Origin: Pseudacidovorax sp. NFM-22
GTDB lineage: Bacteria; Pseudomonadota; Gammaproteobacteria; Burkholderiales; Burkholderiaceae_C
NCBI RefSeq assembly: GCF_021401245.1
Contig: NZ_JACBFY010000001.1
Span: 992,001-1,056,000, forward strand
Direction: 5' to 3'
Length of the DNA stretch: 64,000 nt
The notes below the pieces were generated by a model, which was not told the origin of the DNA, did not search any database, and saw only the letters and a list, made by a program, of their open reading frames with translations. Below are positions 1 to 8,825 of this stretch, in pieces (positions within the stretch are counted from its first letter, which is position 1; every line of letters begins with the position of its first letter). The position numbers were made by a program, and so were the translations under genes.

Positions 1-574
1 CGAAGCACAGGCCATGGTCGGTGCAGACGCCGCAGCTGGGCGACTTGCAGACGAAGATCTCTTCCCGCTCGCACAGCTGCTTGTAGAAGAACTTCTTCCA
101 TTTCATGTCGCCGGTGTTGCGGGCCGCGAGCGCCGGGAACCAGCCGCCGATCAGCGCCGAGAGTTCGCGGCGCGAGGGCAGGAACAGGTCCTGCCACAGG
201 TGGTTGCCACCCAGGCTGGCGCAGGCCAGCGCATGGGCGACCGAGCGCCCATCCTCGGCGGGGCCGGCCGCGGGCGAGAGATGGTCGAGCAGCAGCGCCA
301 CGAGGTCCTCGACCTCGTCCTGCCGCGGCTCGGGGCGTTCGGCACCCTCGAGCGCCAGCCAGTCCAGTCCGAGCGCCGCGTCGGCACCGGGAAAGCGGCG
401 CGCCATCACCGCGCGCGTGGCCGCTGCCGACAAGCCCGTGAGGGGCAACCACTGCGTGCCATGGTCGGCAAAGGCCGCGCCGATGACGCCGGCCAGCGCC
501 AGGCTGGCGGGATCGCCCGGCTGCACGGCGCAGGCCAGCAGCAGGGCACGGGGATGCAGGGCCTGCGCATTCAT
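1..574 (-). CDS. nifQ: NifQ, molybdenum-donating nitrogen fixation protein (3' end outside window)
   Basis: The gene reads leftward from an ATG at 574 and runs open off the left edge, giving about 191 visible residues. Near the visible end are KWKKFFYKQLCEREE and then a cysteine cluster C-X4-C-X2-C-X5-C (CKSPSCGVCTDHGLC), the signature of NifQ. In the family this cluster binds a Mo-Fe-S group used to supply Mo for FeMo-co on NifEN/NifH. It is the last visible gene of the nifENX operon, 13 bp after the ferredoxin III stop. Only the final residues and the stop are missing. Confidence 0.9.
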   Translation of the reverse strand, partial: MNAQALHPRALLLACAVQPGDPASLALAGVIGAAFADHGTQWLPLTGLSAAATRAVMARRFPGADAALGLDWLALEGAERPEPRQDEVEDLVALLLDHLSPAAGPAEDGRSVAHALACASLGGNHLWQDLFLPSRRELSALIGGWFPALAARNTGDMKWKKFFYKQLCEREEIFVCKSPSCGVCTDHGLCF

Positions 575-587
575 CGCCGCACCGCCC

Positions 588-893
588 CTACACCTGCGCC
601 GCGGCGTGCGTGTAGCACTTCTTGGGGCAGATCTTGGCGCAGGCCGTGCAGCCGATGCACAGCTCCTGGTGGGCGATGGTCATCACCTTGCGCTCGTACT
701 CGTCGTCATCGTCGTCGTCGCCAGCGAGGGCGATGTGCTCGCCCTCGTCGTCCAGGCCGACGAGTTCGAGCACGCCGCGCGGGCAGACCTTGAAGCAGCG
801 GCCGCAGCCGATGCACTTGCCTTCGTCCAGTTCGGCGACGAAGGTGGGCGTCCAGGTGGCGCCGCTGGGCAGGGTGACGTTGAAGGTGGTCAT
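588..893 (-). CDS. fdxB: nif-specific ferredoxin III, 2[4Fe-4S] type
   Basis: A 101-residue protein (start [11 protein letters not shown]) with two cysteine clusters, [12 protein letters not shown] and [12 protein letters not shown], each expected to bind a [4Fe-4S] cluster. This is the arrangement of the ferredoxin III found after nifX in many diazotrophs, and it probably feeds electrons to cofactor assembly. An in-frame ATG 13 codons upstream (932) is possible, but 893 fits the family start better. Between the two clusters lies an acidic run, [10 protein letters not shown], that looks lineage-specific. It lies between the CCE_0567-type gene and nifQ. Confidence 0.88.
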   Translation of the reverse strand: MTTFNVTLPSGATWTPTFVAELDEGKCIGCGRCFKVCPRGVLELVGLDDEGEHIALAGDDDDDDEYERKVMTIAHQELCIGCTACAKICPKKCYTHAAAQV

Positions 894-940
894 GGCTGGC
901 TCGGGGCTGGCGGGGTGCGGGCCATCAATCAATCAATTAA

Positions 941-1141
941 TCAGGCTGCTGCCGCGGCGGCGGCCTGGCGGGCCGCCATCAGCGCGGCATGGGCGTCGTG
1001 GCAGCGCTGGGCCACCTCCAGGATGCGCTCCCAGCCGGTGGGCAGCTCTTCCGACAGGTCATGCAGGTCCATCTTGGCCTGCACGGCCTGGGCGTTGAGC
1101 TTCTTGAGGCGGGCTTTCAGTTCTTCGGCGGTCTCGGCCAT
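941..1141 (-). CDS. CCE_0567/DUF683-type small helical nif protein
   Basis: A 66-residue protein, MAETAEELKARLKKLNAQAV onward, predicted as two amphipathic helices ending in an alanine tract. Its size and position directly after the DUF269 gene match the Rop-like DUF683/CCE_0567 family, which is almost always found in nifENX operons. Its biochemical role is unsettled; metal binding has been proposed for a family member. The start codon is 3 bp after the upstream stop, so translation is probably coupled. Confidence 0.8.
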   Translation of the reverse strand: MAETAEELKARLKKLNAQAVQAKMDLHDLSEELPTGWERILEVAQRCHDAHAALMAARQAAAAAAA

Positions 1142-1144
1142 GGC

Positions 1145-1639
1145 TCATGCTCCGTAATTCGCGACTTCGGGGTAGGTGCGGATCATCTGCACCGCCTCGT
1201 CCAGGAACTTGCCGCCGGCCTCCGCCAGCTTGGCCAGCGACGGAAAGCCGAAACGGTGCACGTCGCGCAGCTGCTTGTTGACCACCACCAGCCGCCCCGC
1301 GATGAGCACCATGCGGCCGAAGCCCTCGTGGCTCATCTTCATCATGGGCGAGACCATCTGCTTCGTCTCGCGCTCGATGGCCACCGCGATGGCGTTGTAG
1401 AACAGCTCCAGGTGCCACAGCGTCTCGGGGTCGGGGTCGCCCATGATCGGAATGGCACGCCGCTCCTCGGGCGTGAGGATGTAGGGCTTGAGCAGCTGCA
1501 GGTCGCTCTTGCCTTCCCAGGTGCCGTGGGTGTCCTGGGCGCGCAGCTGCTTGACGAGTTGCTGCACGAAGGGCGACGCCAGGTGCGCCGCGTCGTCGTC
1601 GGCCGCCGGGGCGGCGGCCAGGGTTGCTTCTTCAGCCAT
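1145..1639 (-). CDS. NifX-associated protein (DUF269)
   Basis: A 164-residue protein starting [11 protein letters not shown]. The core from about residue 22 ([20 protein letters not shown] through [15 protein letters not shown]) is the DUF269 or NifX-associated family, which occurs only in nif operons after nifX. Its function is unknown, but it accompanies FeMo-co assembly genes. The ATG at 1639 lies inside the end of nifX (8-bp overlap), which supports this start over the longer reading frame. Confidence 0.88.
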   Translation of the reverse strand: MAEEATLAAAPAADDDAAHLASPFVQQLVKQLRAQDTHGTWEGKSDLQLLKPYILTPEERRAIPIMGDPDPETLWHLELFYNAIAVAIERETKQMVSPMMKMSHEGFGRMVLIAGRLVVVNKQLRDVHRFGFPSLAKLAEAGGKFLDEAVQMIRTYPEVANYGA

Positions 1640-2051
1640 GGGGATGGGCTTCCTCTTCGTCCTCGAAATCGAAAGCACGGCCACCGTCCTTGGCCAGCGC
1701 CTTGCGCAGCCAGGGTGGGGGCGTGCCCTTGAGCACGTCCTGGAGCTTGTCCAGGATCTCTGCAATGGGTTCGGGCTGCGGCACCTTGATCGGATGGATC
1801 TTCAGCGCCACCACCCGTGCCGCGCCCGAGCCGCCGATGGCCGCCACGTACAGGATGGCGCAGTCGCGGATGGCGTCCAGCTTGGGCGCGAGCTTGTCCT
1901 CGTCGCCGTCCTCCTCCAGCTTGCCGCCGAAGTCGAAGCTCTCGACGAAGCGGTGGCCCTCGGGCGTGACCTCGTAGACGACGATGGCCTTGGCCCAGCC
2001 GAAGTGGGCGTCGACGTGGACCTTGTCCTGGGTGGCGAATGCGATCTTCAT
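1632..2051 (-). CDS. nifX: NifX, FeMo-co precursor carrier
   Basis: A 139-residue protein, [20 protein letters not shown] onward, matching NifX of the NifX/NifB-C-terminal/NafY superfamily. It binds NifB-co or VK cluster and shuttles it to NifEN. His and Cys residues usual in the family are present near the start (DAHFG). The C-terminus is acidic and ends HPHG. It follows nifN by 38 bp and overlaps the DUF269 gene by 8 bp. Confidence 0.93.
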   Translation of the reverse strand: MKIAFATQDKVHVDAHFGWAKAIVVYEVTPEGHRFVESFDFGGKLEEDGDEDKLAPKLDAIRDCAILYVAAIGGSGAARVVALKIHPIKVPQPEPIAEILDKLQDVLKGTPPPWLRKALAKDGGRAFDFEDEEEAHPHG

Positions 2052-2089
2052 GGCAGCTCCGTTCGGTGCGATGCGGGGAATCGGGGGCG

Positions 2090-3520
2090 TCAGGCGCTGG
2101 CGGCGGCCACGGCCGCGTGGTCGCCACCGCAACCGCAGCCCGTGCCGCACGCCGGGGCGGACTTCGGCGTCGGCTGCGCCGCGCGCAGCGCCTCGGGCGT
2201 GAGCGGCCAGTCGCCTTCGTGGTGGTGCGGGATCTGCTCGATCATCAGGTTGGCGATCTCGAAGATCAGGTTCATCGTGCCGCGGTAGCCCACATAGCGG
2301 CGGTGCGAATTGCCGATGCGGTCGAACACCGGAAAGCCCACCCGGAAGAAGGGCTTGCCCAGCCGCTCGGCCATCTGCCGACCATGCGAATGCGTGACCA
2401 GCAGGTCGCAGTCGGCCTCGGCCGCGGCGCGCTCCATGTCCTCCAGGTCGCCGATCAGCACCTGCGCCGCCGGCAGCAGCGCATGCGCGGGCGAGGCCGT
2501 GGTGCTGACGCACACCTTCAGCTCGGCGCCCATCTCGTGCAGCAGGCTGCCCACGGCCAGCAGCAGGTCGGGCTCGGCGCCGATCGCCACCTTGGTGCCG
2601 CCGGTGTAGAAGTGGCCATCGAGCATCGCGTCCAGCAACTGGCTGCGCTGGCGCCGGTACTTGGCCGGTACGGGGCGTCCGCTGAGCTGCGACAGCCGCT
2701 GCATCAGCCGGTCGTTGCAGGCCAGACCGGTGAGGCGCTCGTGCACCTCGAAGGGTGTGCCGGCGATGGCCTGCAGCGCCTTGGCCGCATCGCGCATCTG
2801 CTCGCCCACCGCCAGCGTGAAGGCCGAGGCGCCGGCGGCGCGGATCTCTTCCACCGTCGTGCCGCCCAGCGTGGTGCCGCGCCAGTCGGGCGCGATGTGG
2901 CCGTCGAGCGAGCCCGACAGGTCCGGCAGCACCACGGCCGTGAGGCCGAAGGCCTCGACGATCTCGCGCAGCTCGTCGATGTCGGCCGGCGAGAGATGGC
3001 TGCCCGGCAGCAGCGTGAGCTGGGTGGCGACCGGGGGCAGCGGCTTGACCAGGGTGCGGACGATGGCCGTCACCGCGTGGCGGTAACCGTCCTCGAAGGC
3101 GCCCACGTAGTCGGGCGTGGAGACATAGACGATCTCCGTGCCCGCCAGCTCGGGCTTGCGCTGGCGCACCAGGGCCAGGAAGCCCTCCACATCGTCGCCC
3201 TTGGTCTCGGTCAGGCCGGTGGAGCAGATCGCGATGATGCGCGGCGCCGCGCGCTGGTGGATGTTCATCAGCGCGGCTTCGATGTTCTCGTAACCGCCCA
3301 GGATGGTGGTCACCTCGTTCATCGCCGTGGTCTGCAGCGGAATGGCTTCCTTGAAGTGGCGCACCAGCAGCACCAGCCCGAAGGAGGTGCAACCCTGCGA
3401 GCCGTGCATCACGGGCATGCAGGCATCCAGTCCCATGAAGGCGAAGCTCGCCCCCAGCGGCTGGCTCATCTTGAGCGGATTGACCGCGCAGGCTTTCTTC
3501 GATTCGACGACCTCGGCCAT
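2090..3520 (-). CDS. nifN: NifN, FeMo-co scaffold beta subunit
   Basis: A 476-residue homologue of NifK, starting MAEVVESKKACAVNPLKMSQ. HGSQGCTSFGL (about residue 39) is the cluster-ligand region. The lysine in NPLKMSQPLG replaces the first P-cluster cysteine of NifK, as usual for NifN. The C-terminus has a Cys-rich tail, ACGTGCGCGGDH, that may bind metal. NifN pairs with NifE as the alpha2beta2 scaffold on which NifB-co matures to FeMo-co. It starts 11 bp after the nifE stop. Confidence 0.95.
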   Translation of the reverse strand: MAEVVESKKACAVNPLKMSQPLGASFAFMGLDACMPVMHGSQGCTSFGLVLLVRHFKEAIPLQTTAMNEVTTILGGYENIEAALMNIHQRAAPRIIAICSTGLTETKGDDVEGFLALVRQRKPELAGTEIVYVSTPDYVGAFEDGYRHAVTAIVRTLVKPLPPVATQLTLLPGSHLSPADIDELREIVEAFGLTAVVLPDLSGSLDGHIAPDWRGTTLGGTTVEEIRAAGASAFTLAVGEQMRDAAKALQAIAGTPFEVHERLTGLACNDRLMQRLSQLSGRPVPAKYRRQRSQLLDAMLDGHFYTGGTKVAIGAEPDLLLAVGSLLHEMGAELKVCVSTTASPAHALLPAAQVLIGDLEDMERAAAEADCDLLVTHSHGRQMAERLGKPFFRVGFPVFDRIGNSHRRYVGYRGTMNLIFEIANLMIEQIPHHHEGDWPLTPEALRAAQPTPKSAPACGTGCGCGGDHAAVAAASA

Positions 3521-3531
3521 GGTGCGACTCC

Positions 3532-5094
3532 TCAGGCGGGCATTTCGTCGAGGGTCAGGCCCATGGCGCTGCGCGCCACGTCGGCCAGGAAGGCCAGGCC
3601 CGGCAGGGGTGCGCAGTCGGCCAGGGCGGCCGGCTGCGGGGCCTGCGGCGGAATGGGCGCGGGCGCCGGCACCGGCGTGCCCGCGGTCACGGCGCCCAGG
3701 CTCTCGCCGTCGTCGCCCCAGGGTGCGGGAATGCGCACCTGCTGCCACACGGGGTTGGACAGCGCCCGGTCCACCTGGTGCACCAGCTCCACCATGCCTT
3801 CGTAGCCGCCATAGGGGTAGTAGCGCTCCTGGTTGATGTCCAGCCAGGGCATGCGGGCCTTGAGCGCCACGAACTGCGAGCGCCCGCCCGACAGCATGAT
3901 GTCGGCCTTGGCGTCGCGCAGCATGGCGTACATCTGGCGCGGCGTCATGTCGTCGATCATGTGGGCGTCGTCGCCCATGATCTCCTTGATCTTCTCCTTG
4001 TCTTCCTTGGTGGACTTCTTGATGCTGGTGCCCACCACCTCGATGCCGGCCTCCTGCAGGGCCGACACCACCGACCAGGACTTCACGCCGCCCGTGATCA
4101 GCAGGGCCCGCTTGCCGGCCAGCCGCTCGCGGTAGGTGGCGATGCGCTTCCAGGCGCGGGCCTCCTCCACCTCGACCAGCCGCTCGGTGCGCGCGATCAG
4201 GTCCTCGGGCGCTCCCTGGCGCACCAGCAGCCGCGCGATGTTGCGCAGCGTCTCGCTCATGTCGGAAATGCCGTAGAACGAGCCTTCGAAGTACGGAATG
4301 CCCCAGCGCTGCTCCATGCGGGTGGCGATGTTGATCATCGACTTGGAGCACACCATCATGTTCACCTTGGCGCGGTGGCTGCTGGCGATCTCGTTGTAGT
4401 GGCCGTCGCCCGAGATGCACGAGAGCACGCGCACGCCCAGTGCATCGAGCAGCGGCTTGGTCTGCCACAGCTCACCCACCAGGTTGTACTCGCCGATGAT
4501 GTTGATGTCATAGGGCGTCGTGTACTCGGGCTCGCGCGTGCCGATCACGTAGTCCAACACCGACTCGCCGCCCAGCTTGTTGCCCAGGTTCTTGGGGCCT
4601 GCGAAGCCGGGCGAGTTGACCGGGATCACCGGCTTGCCGAACTTCTCGCTGGCGCGCTTGCACACGGCCTCGATGTCGTCGCCGATCAGCGCCGTGACGC
4701 AGGTCTGGTAGACGAAGACGGCGGGCGGGTCGTACTTCTCGATGATCTCGCGCACGCTCTTGAAGAGTCGCTTCTCGCCGCCGTAGATCACGTCCAGCTC
4801 GTTGATGTCGGTGGTGAAGCCGGTGCGGTAGAGCTGCGAGCCGCTGCTGGCGCTGTGCCGGTTGTCCCAGGAGTTGCCTTCGCAGGCGATGGGGCCGTGC
4901 ACGAGGTGCGCCACGTCCACGATGGGCTGCAGCGCGATCTTGGCGCCGTCGAAGGCGCAGCCGCCCGCTGCCGCACCGGGCGACAGCTGCTTGGTGCAGC
5001 CCTTCTTCTTCTCCTTGGCGCCCTTGGCCTGGTTCTTGTCGCAACCGGGTTCGTCGAACACCTGGGCGATCTTGGCTTTGAGCGAGGGGGACAT
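3532..5094 (-). CDS. nifE: NifE, FeMo-co scaffold alpha subunit
   Basis: A 520-residue NifD homologue beginning MSPSLKAKIAQVFDEPGCD. The ligand segments GCAFDGAKIALQP, HGPIACEGNSWDNR and YQTCVTALIGDD correspond to the bridging-cluster cysteines of the NifEN complex. The last 60 residues form a Pro/Ala-rich linker and a short hydrophobic tail. It is the first gene of the nifE-N-X-DUF269-CCE_0567-fdxB-nifQ operon. The ATG at 5094 is about 29 nt downstream of the predicted sigma54 start site. Confidence 0.96.
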   Translation of the reverse strand: MSPSLKAKIAQVFDEPGCDKNQAKGAKEKKKGCTKQLSPGAAAGGCAFDGAKIALQPIVDVAHLVHGPIACEGNSWDNRHSASSGSQLYRTGFTTDINELDVIYGGEKRLFKSVREIIEKYDPPAVFVYQTCVTALIGDDIEAVCKRASEKFGKPVIPVNSPGFAGPKNLGNKLGGESVLDYVIGTREPEYTTPYDINIIGEYNLVGELWQTKPLLDALGVRVLSCISGDGHYNEIASSHRAKVNMMVCSKSMINIATRMEQRWGIPYFEGSFYGISDMSETLRNIARLLVRQGAPEDLIARTERLVEVEEARAWKRIATYRERLAGKRALLITGGVKSWSVVSALQEAGIEVVGTSIKKSTKEDKEKIKEIMGDDAHMIDDMTPRQMYAMLRDAKADIMLSGGRSQFVALKARMPWLDINQERYYPYGGYEGMVELVHQVDRALSNPVWQQVRIPAPWGDDGESLGAVTAGTPVPAPAPIPPQAPQPAALADCAPLPGLAFLADVARSAMGLTLDEMPA

Positions 5095-5132
5095 CGGAAG
5101 GCTCCTTGCACGTGGCGTGGGTAGCGGCTTCA

Positions 5133-5150
5133 TTGCAGGTTCGGTGCCAG
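5133..5150 (-). promoter_or_regulatory. sigma54 promoter of the nifENX operon
   Basis: On the minus strand the sequence is TGGCACCGAACCTGCA, with GG at 5148-5147, exactly ten bases, then GC at 5136-5135. This is the -24/-12 arrangement of RpoN promoters. The predicted transcription start is near 5123, 29 nt before nifE. Confidence 0.82.
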
Positions 5151-5220
5151 GGCCTATGCGTGCGAAACCCCACGCAGAAGCGGCTTTGCGGCAGGCCTGT
5201 GCCTCGGGCCGTGGCGGGTT

Positions 5221-5236
5221 TGAAGCAATCGCGACA
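5221..5236 (-). promoter_or_regulatory. imperfect NifA upstream activator site for nifE
   Basis: The minus strand reads TGT-N10-TCA, one base from the NifA consensus TGT-N10-ACA, about 73 bp upstream of the nifE -24 element. The spacing is right for NifA, but the match is imperfect. Confidence 0.45.
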
Positions 5237-5368
5237 TTCGCGCCAACCGGCCGTCGGGGCCGGTGCCCGTTCCTATAATCCGCGCCGTCCGCGCGCCCCG
5301 TCCGGGGCCGCATCCCGCGCCAGCCAGCCGCTGCCAGCCGCGCACCTCCTTCCTCCCGGAGTCCGGCT

Positions 5369-7582
5369 GTGCCCTCGCTGCCCCCTCGCCATCTGCCACC
5401 CCGGCGCCCGCGCGCCCTGGCCCCTTCCCGACAACATGCCTCGTGGCCCCTGGCCCTGGTGCTCGCCGGCCCGCTGCCGGTGTGGGCGCAGGACGCGGCC
5501 CCGGCCAGCCCCCAGCTGCCCACCGTCCAGGTGGAGGACGACCGGGTGCTTGACCTGCGGCAGGACGGCTCGGCCGCCCGCGGCTACCGGCCCCGCACCG
5601 CCGCACAGATCGGCCCACTGGATGCCCGGCCGCTGCTGGAGACGCCCTACTCGGTCAACGTGGTGCCGCAGGCCCTGATCGAGAACCTGCAGGCCACCAA
5701 GCCCGACGACGTGCTGCGCATCAACCCCGTCACCCAGCTCACCACGCCGCAGTCGCGCTTCTTCACCGGCGTGACGGTGCGCGGCTTCAGCCTGGGCGCC
5801 ACCAAGCGCATCGACGGCATGCCCAACACCAACATGGTCAGCGTCGACATGGAGGACAAGGAGCGGCTGGAGGTGCTCACCGGCCTCTCCGGCTTTCTCT
5901 GGGGCGCTGGCAACGTGGGCGGCACGCTCAACTACGTGCTCAAGCGGCCCACCTACGAACCCCTGCGCAGCATCACGGCAGGCGTGACCGAGGGCCGCAA
6001 CGGCTATCTGCATGGCGACTTCGGCGGGCGCATCGACGACGGCGGCAAGCTGGCCTACCGGCTCAACGTCGTCGGACAGGACGGCGACACGGCCACCGAC
6101 CACCAGTCGATCCGGCGCGGCCTGGTCAGCGGCGCCCTCGACTGGAACCTGAGCGACCGGCTGCAGCTGCAGTTCGATGCGTCGCGCAGCGTCTACCGCA
6201 TGCGCGGCAGCGAGGCCTACTGGAGCGCTGCCACGGGCGCCAGCTATCCCTCGGCCGACCGCGCCCGCAGCAACTTCTACGGCCAGCCCTTCACGCTGAC
6301 CGACACCGCGCAGGACCATGTGGCCAGCCGCCTGCGGTGGCAACTGAGCGACAGCGTGGTGGTGCGCGCCGGCCTGGCCCGCCGCACCAGCCGCTCCGAC
6401 CTCGTGGTGGCCAACAACAGCTTCATCGCCGGCAGCGACGGCCGCTACCTGATGCAGACCAGCGCCTGGGAGTACCCCGACTACCTGAACCAGGGCGCCT
6501 ATGCCTACGCCGACTGGCGCTTCGCCACCGGGCCGGTGCAGCACACCCTGACCGCCGGCTGGTCGGCCGACCGCACCACCGCCACCAACTACCGCTCGTC
6601 CGCGGGCGGCTGGACCACGCTCACCAGCATGCCGGTGAGCTTCGGCCAGCCCGTGTACCTGGCGGACCCCGGCCTCTCGCCCACCGGCAGCAAGTACCTG
6701 GCCCAGCGAACGCTGCGCCGCAACGTGCTGCTGGGCGACGACATCCGCTTCAACGACCAGTGGTCGGCCCTCGTCGGCGTGAACCAGGCGGGCATCCTCG
6801 ACACCGGCTACGACGCCAGCCGCACCAGCACCAGCCGTTACGACGACAGCCGCGTCACGCCCACGGCGGCGCTCACCTACAAGCCGATGCCCTGGCTGTC
6901 GCTCTACGGCAGCACCATGCGCAGCCTGGAACAGGGCGGCGTGGCCGCCGCCACCTACAACGGTCGCCTGGTGAGCAATGCCGGCGCGGTGATGGCGCCA
7001 CTGCAGAGCAGGCAGGTCGAGCTGGGCCTCAAGGCCGAGGCACGCGACGTGCTGTGGACGGCCGCCCTCTTCAAGATCGACAAGGGCCTGCAGTACTACG
7101 ACGTGAGCGGCAGCGGCCCGGTGACCTATGTGCAGGACGGACGGCAGGTGCACCAGGGCCTGGAGTTCACCGCCACGGGCAAGCCCATGCGCAACCTGAC
7201 GGTGGTGGGCGGCCTGACGCTGCTCGACGCCAAGGTCAAGGAGAACCACCAGACGCCCGCCCTGGAAGGCAAGACGCCCATGAACGTGGCCGAGCGCAGC
7301 GCCAAGCTCTACCTCGAATACGACCTGGACGGCGTGCCCGGGCTCACGCTGACCGGCGGCGCCTTCTACACCGGCCCGCAGTACGCCGACGCGGCCAACA
7401 CCCAGCGCCTGCCCGGCTTCGCCACCTTCGACCTGGGCCTGCGCTACACCCTGCGCGCCGCCGGCCTGCCGCTGACCTTACGGCTGAACGTGGCCAACGT
7501 CGCAGACAAGCGCTACTGGCTCAATGCCAACTACCTGGGCAGCCCGCGCACGGTGGCGCTGTCGGGGCAGGTCAAGTTCTAG
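5369..7582 (+). CDS. TonB-dependent outer-membrane receptor (siderophore/metallophore type)
   Basis: A 737-residue protein starting at GTG. A long Arg/Pro-rich N-region precedes a hydrophobic segment ending in WAQDA, a plausible signal peptidase site. The plug domain (TPYSVNVVPQALIENLQ, then VRGF and IDGMPN) and beta-barrel are typical of the FecA/FpvA/FhuE class, and the chain ends in a canonical aromatic F (GQVKF). It should import a ferric or molybdate chelate across the outer membrane with TonB. Divergent from nifE over 274 bp and embedded in the nif island, it may serve Fe or Mo supply, but the ligand cannot be read from sequence. A TATAAT-like motif lies at 5273. Confidence 0.85.
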   Translation: MPSLPPRHLPPRRPRALAPSRQHASWPLALVLAGPLPVWAQDAAPASPQLPTVQVEDDRVLDLRQDGSAARGYRPRTAAQIGPLDARPLLETPYSVNVVPQALIENLQATKPDDVLRINPVTQLTTPQSRFFTGVTVRGFSLGATKRIDGMPNTNMVSVDMEDKERLEVLTGLSGFLWGAGNVGGTLNYVLKRPTYEPLRSITAGVTEGRNGYLHGDFGGRIDDGGKLAYRLNVVGQDGDTATDHQSIRRGLVSGALDWNLSDRLQLQFDASRSVYRMRGSEAYWSAATGASYPSADRARSNFYGQPFTLTDTAQDHVASRLRWQLSDSVVVRAGLARRTSRSDLVVANNSFIAGSDGRYLMQTSAWEYPDYLNQGAYAYADWRFATGPVQHTLTAGWSADRTTATNYRSSAGGWTTLTSMPVSFGQPVYLADPGLSPTGSKYLAQRTLRRNVLLGDDIRFNDQWSALVGVNQAGILDTGYDASRTSTSRYDDSRVTPTAALTYKPMPWLSLYGSTMRSLEQGGVAAATYNGRLVSNAGAVMAPLQSRQVELGLKAEARDVLWTAALFKIDKGLQYYDVSGSGPVTYVQDGRQVHQGLEFTATGKPMRNLTVVGGLTLLDAKVKENHQTPALEGKTPMNVAERSAKLYLEYDLDGVPGLTLTGGAFYTGPQYADAANTQRLPGFATFDLGLRYTLRAAGLPLTLRLNVANVADKRYWLNANYLGSPRTVALSGQVKF

Positions 7583-7613
7583 GAACGGCGTCCCTCAGTC
7601 CGGCCGAAGCCGC

Positions 7614-8417
7614 TCAGCGCGAACTGGCCGATCCACCCAGCGCACGCGCCACCGCCAGGGCACGCGCCTGCGGATCGGCCCCCGCCCGCGCGAAGGCCGC
7701 CAGTGCGCGCCGCATGCGCGGTGCCTTGGCGTAGTCGGCTTCGCCGTGGCCGGCATAGGCGGCAAAGTCGCAGATGCACACCTGCAGCAGCTGCTCGAAG
7801 CGATCGGGCCGCGCCACGGCCTCCACCCGCGCCAGCAGCTCGGCGATGGGGCCGGCACGCATGTCGCTGGCGCGGTGCACCCGGTCGGCCTCGGCGATGG
7901 CCAGGCCCGCCAGGTCCAGCGCCTCGACAGGCAGCGTCATGCGGCCGGCCAGGTCCCGCAGCCGGGCCTGGCCGCGAACTTCGTGGCCCACATGGCTGGG
8001 CCAGCAGTGGGGCGGCGTGCCCGCCATGCCGAACTTGTGGGCCAGCACCGCGAAGCGCACCGCCAGCGGCGCATGGCGCCGCGCGGCCATGGCCAGGGCG
8101 CGCAGCTGATGCTCGCCCACGTCCACCGGCAGAGGCTCGTCCGACAGATGGGGCACGCCGAAGAGCGCGTCCAGCTCCGGCAGGAAGCGCCGGAGACCTG
8201 CGCAGGCCCGCAGCGCCAGGAAAAAGCCGGGCGGATGCGGCGCCATCAAAGCCCGCTGCAGCGCGGCACCAGCCTGCGCGGGCGTCAGCCGCTCGATGGC
8301 ATCGCGCTGCACGGCACTCACCATCAGGGCCAGCTCGGCCGCATCGGGCACTGCCGCGGCGCTCTGGGCCGCGGCCAGGGCGATGCGGATCAGCGGCTGG
8401 CCGACGGCCTGCGACAC
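7614..8417 (-). CDS. orphan HD-domain protein related to the C-terminal half of tRNA nucleotidyltransferase
   Basis: About 267 residues. The region FLPELDALFGVPH, then FAVLAHKFGMAGTPP, CWPSHVGHEVRG and RPDRFEQLL, follows the HD and C-terminal parts of bacterial CCA-adding enzyme in order. The N-terminal nucleotidyltransferase head is absent. The catalytic HD (CHDLGKG in the family) is HK here, so phosphohydrolase activity is doubtful. GTG at 8417 is preferred (AGGGG upstream, 14 bp after the upstream stop); a GTG at 8453 would overlap the previous gene by 22 bp. It is the last gene of a four-gene sigma54-type operon and converges on the TonB receptor. Its role is unknown. Confidence 0.6.
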   Translation of the reverse strand: MSQAVGQPLIRIALAAAQSAAAVPDAAELALMVSAVQRDAIERLTPAQAGAALQRALMAPHPPGFFLALRACAGLRRFLPELDALFGVPHLSDEPLPVDVGEHQLRALAMAARRHAPLAVRFAVLAHKFGMAGTPPHCWPSHVGHEVRGQARLRDLAGRMTLPVEALDLAGLAIAEADRVHRASDMRAGPIAELLARVEAVARPDRFEQLLQVCICDFAAYAGHGEADYAKAPRMRRALAAFARAGADPQARALAVARALGGSASSR

Positions 8418-8431
8418 CCTGGCCCCTGTGA

Positions 8432-8794
8432 TCAGTAATCGGTGTCGAACCACGCCGGCTCTTGCCGGCGCAGCTGCTCGATGAGGTGCACGGTGGCGGG
8501 CAGCAGCGCGCGCACCGCGTACCAGACCGCATCGCGGCGCGCCGTTCCGTCGTCGGCCAGCAGCCGTTCGAGTTCGCCCCAGCTGCGCCAGTCGACCCAG
8601 GCCAGGCGGGCCTGCAGCGCCGCGGGCAGATGGGCCAGGGTCTGGGCCGCGATCAGCAGCTGCGCCTCGACAGCGGCCAGGGTGTTGCGGCTGGCGAAGA
8701 GTTCGGGCTCACCCGACATCTCGCGCGTGAGTCGCTCCACCGCCTCGGCGCACTGGCGCACGATGTCGCATTGAAGGCGGGGCAGCATGGGCAT
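8432..8794 (-). CDS. small helical protein, HepT/DUF86-like by eye
   Basis: A 120-residue all-helical protein beginning MPMLPRLQCDIVRQ. The pattern LIAAQTLAHLPAALQARL, VDWRSWGELE, then AVWYAVRALLPATVHLIE, resembles the DUF86/HepT fold. The RNase motif R-X4-6-H of HepT toxins is not present, and no MNT antitoxin gene is adjacent. The protein at 19524-19898 is a recognisable paralogue with the same LP...R...DW...LPAT spacing. It is the third gene of the operon. Function unknown; the fold assignment is inference from pattern only. Confidence 0.5.
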   Translation of the reverse strand: MPMLPRLQCDIVRQCAEAVERLTREMSGEPELFASRNTLAAVEAQLLIAAQTLAHLPAALQARLAWVDWRSWGELERLLADDGTARRDAVWYAVRALLPATVHLIEQLRRQEPAWFDTDY

Positions 8795-8825
8795 GGCGGT
8801 GAGGGCAAGGCGGGCGCGGCGACGG

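Noticed and set aside
925-946. ATCA-type short repeat upstream of fdxB
   Set aside because: A short simple repeat of about five units; no function can be inferred.
14-1157. Long plus-strand frames at the left edge
   Set aside because: They are high-GC shadows of minus-strand nifQ, fdxB and the CCE_0567-type gene, whose products have clear motifs.
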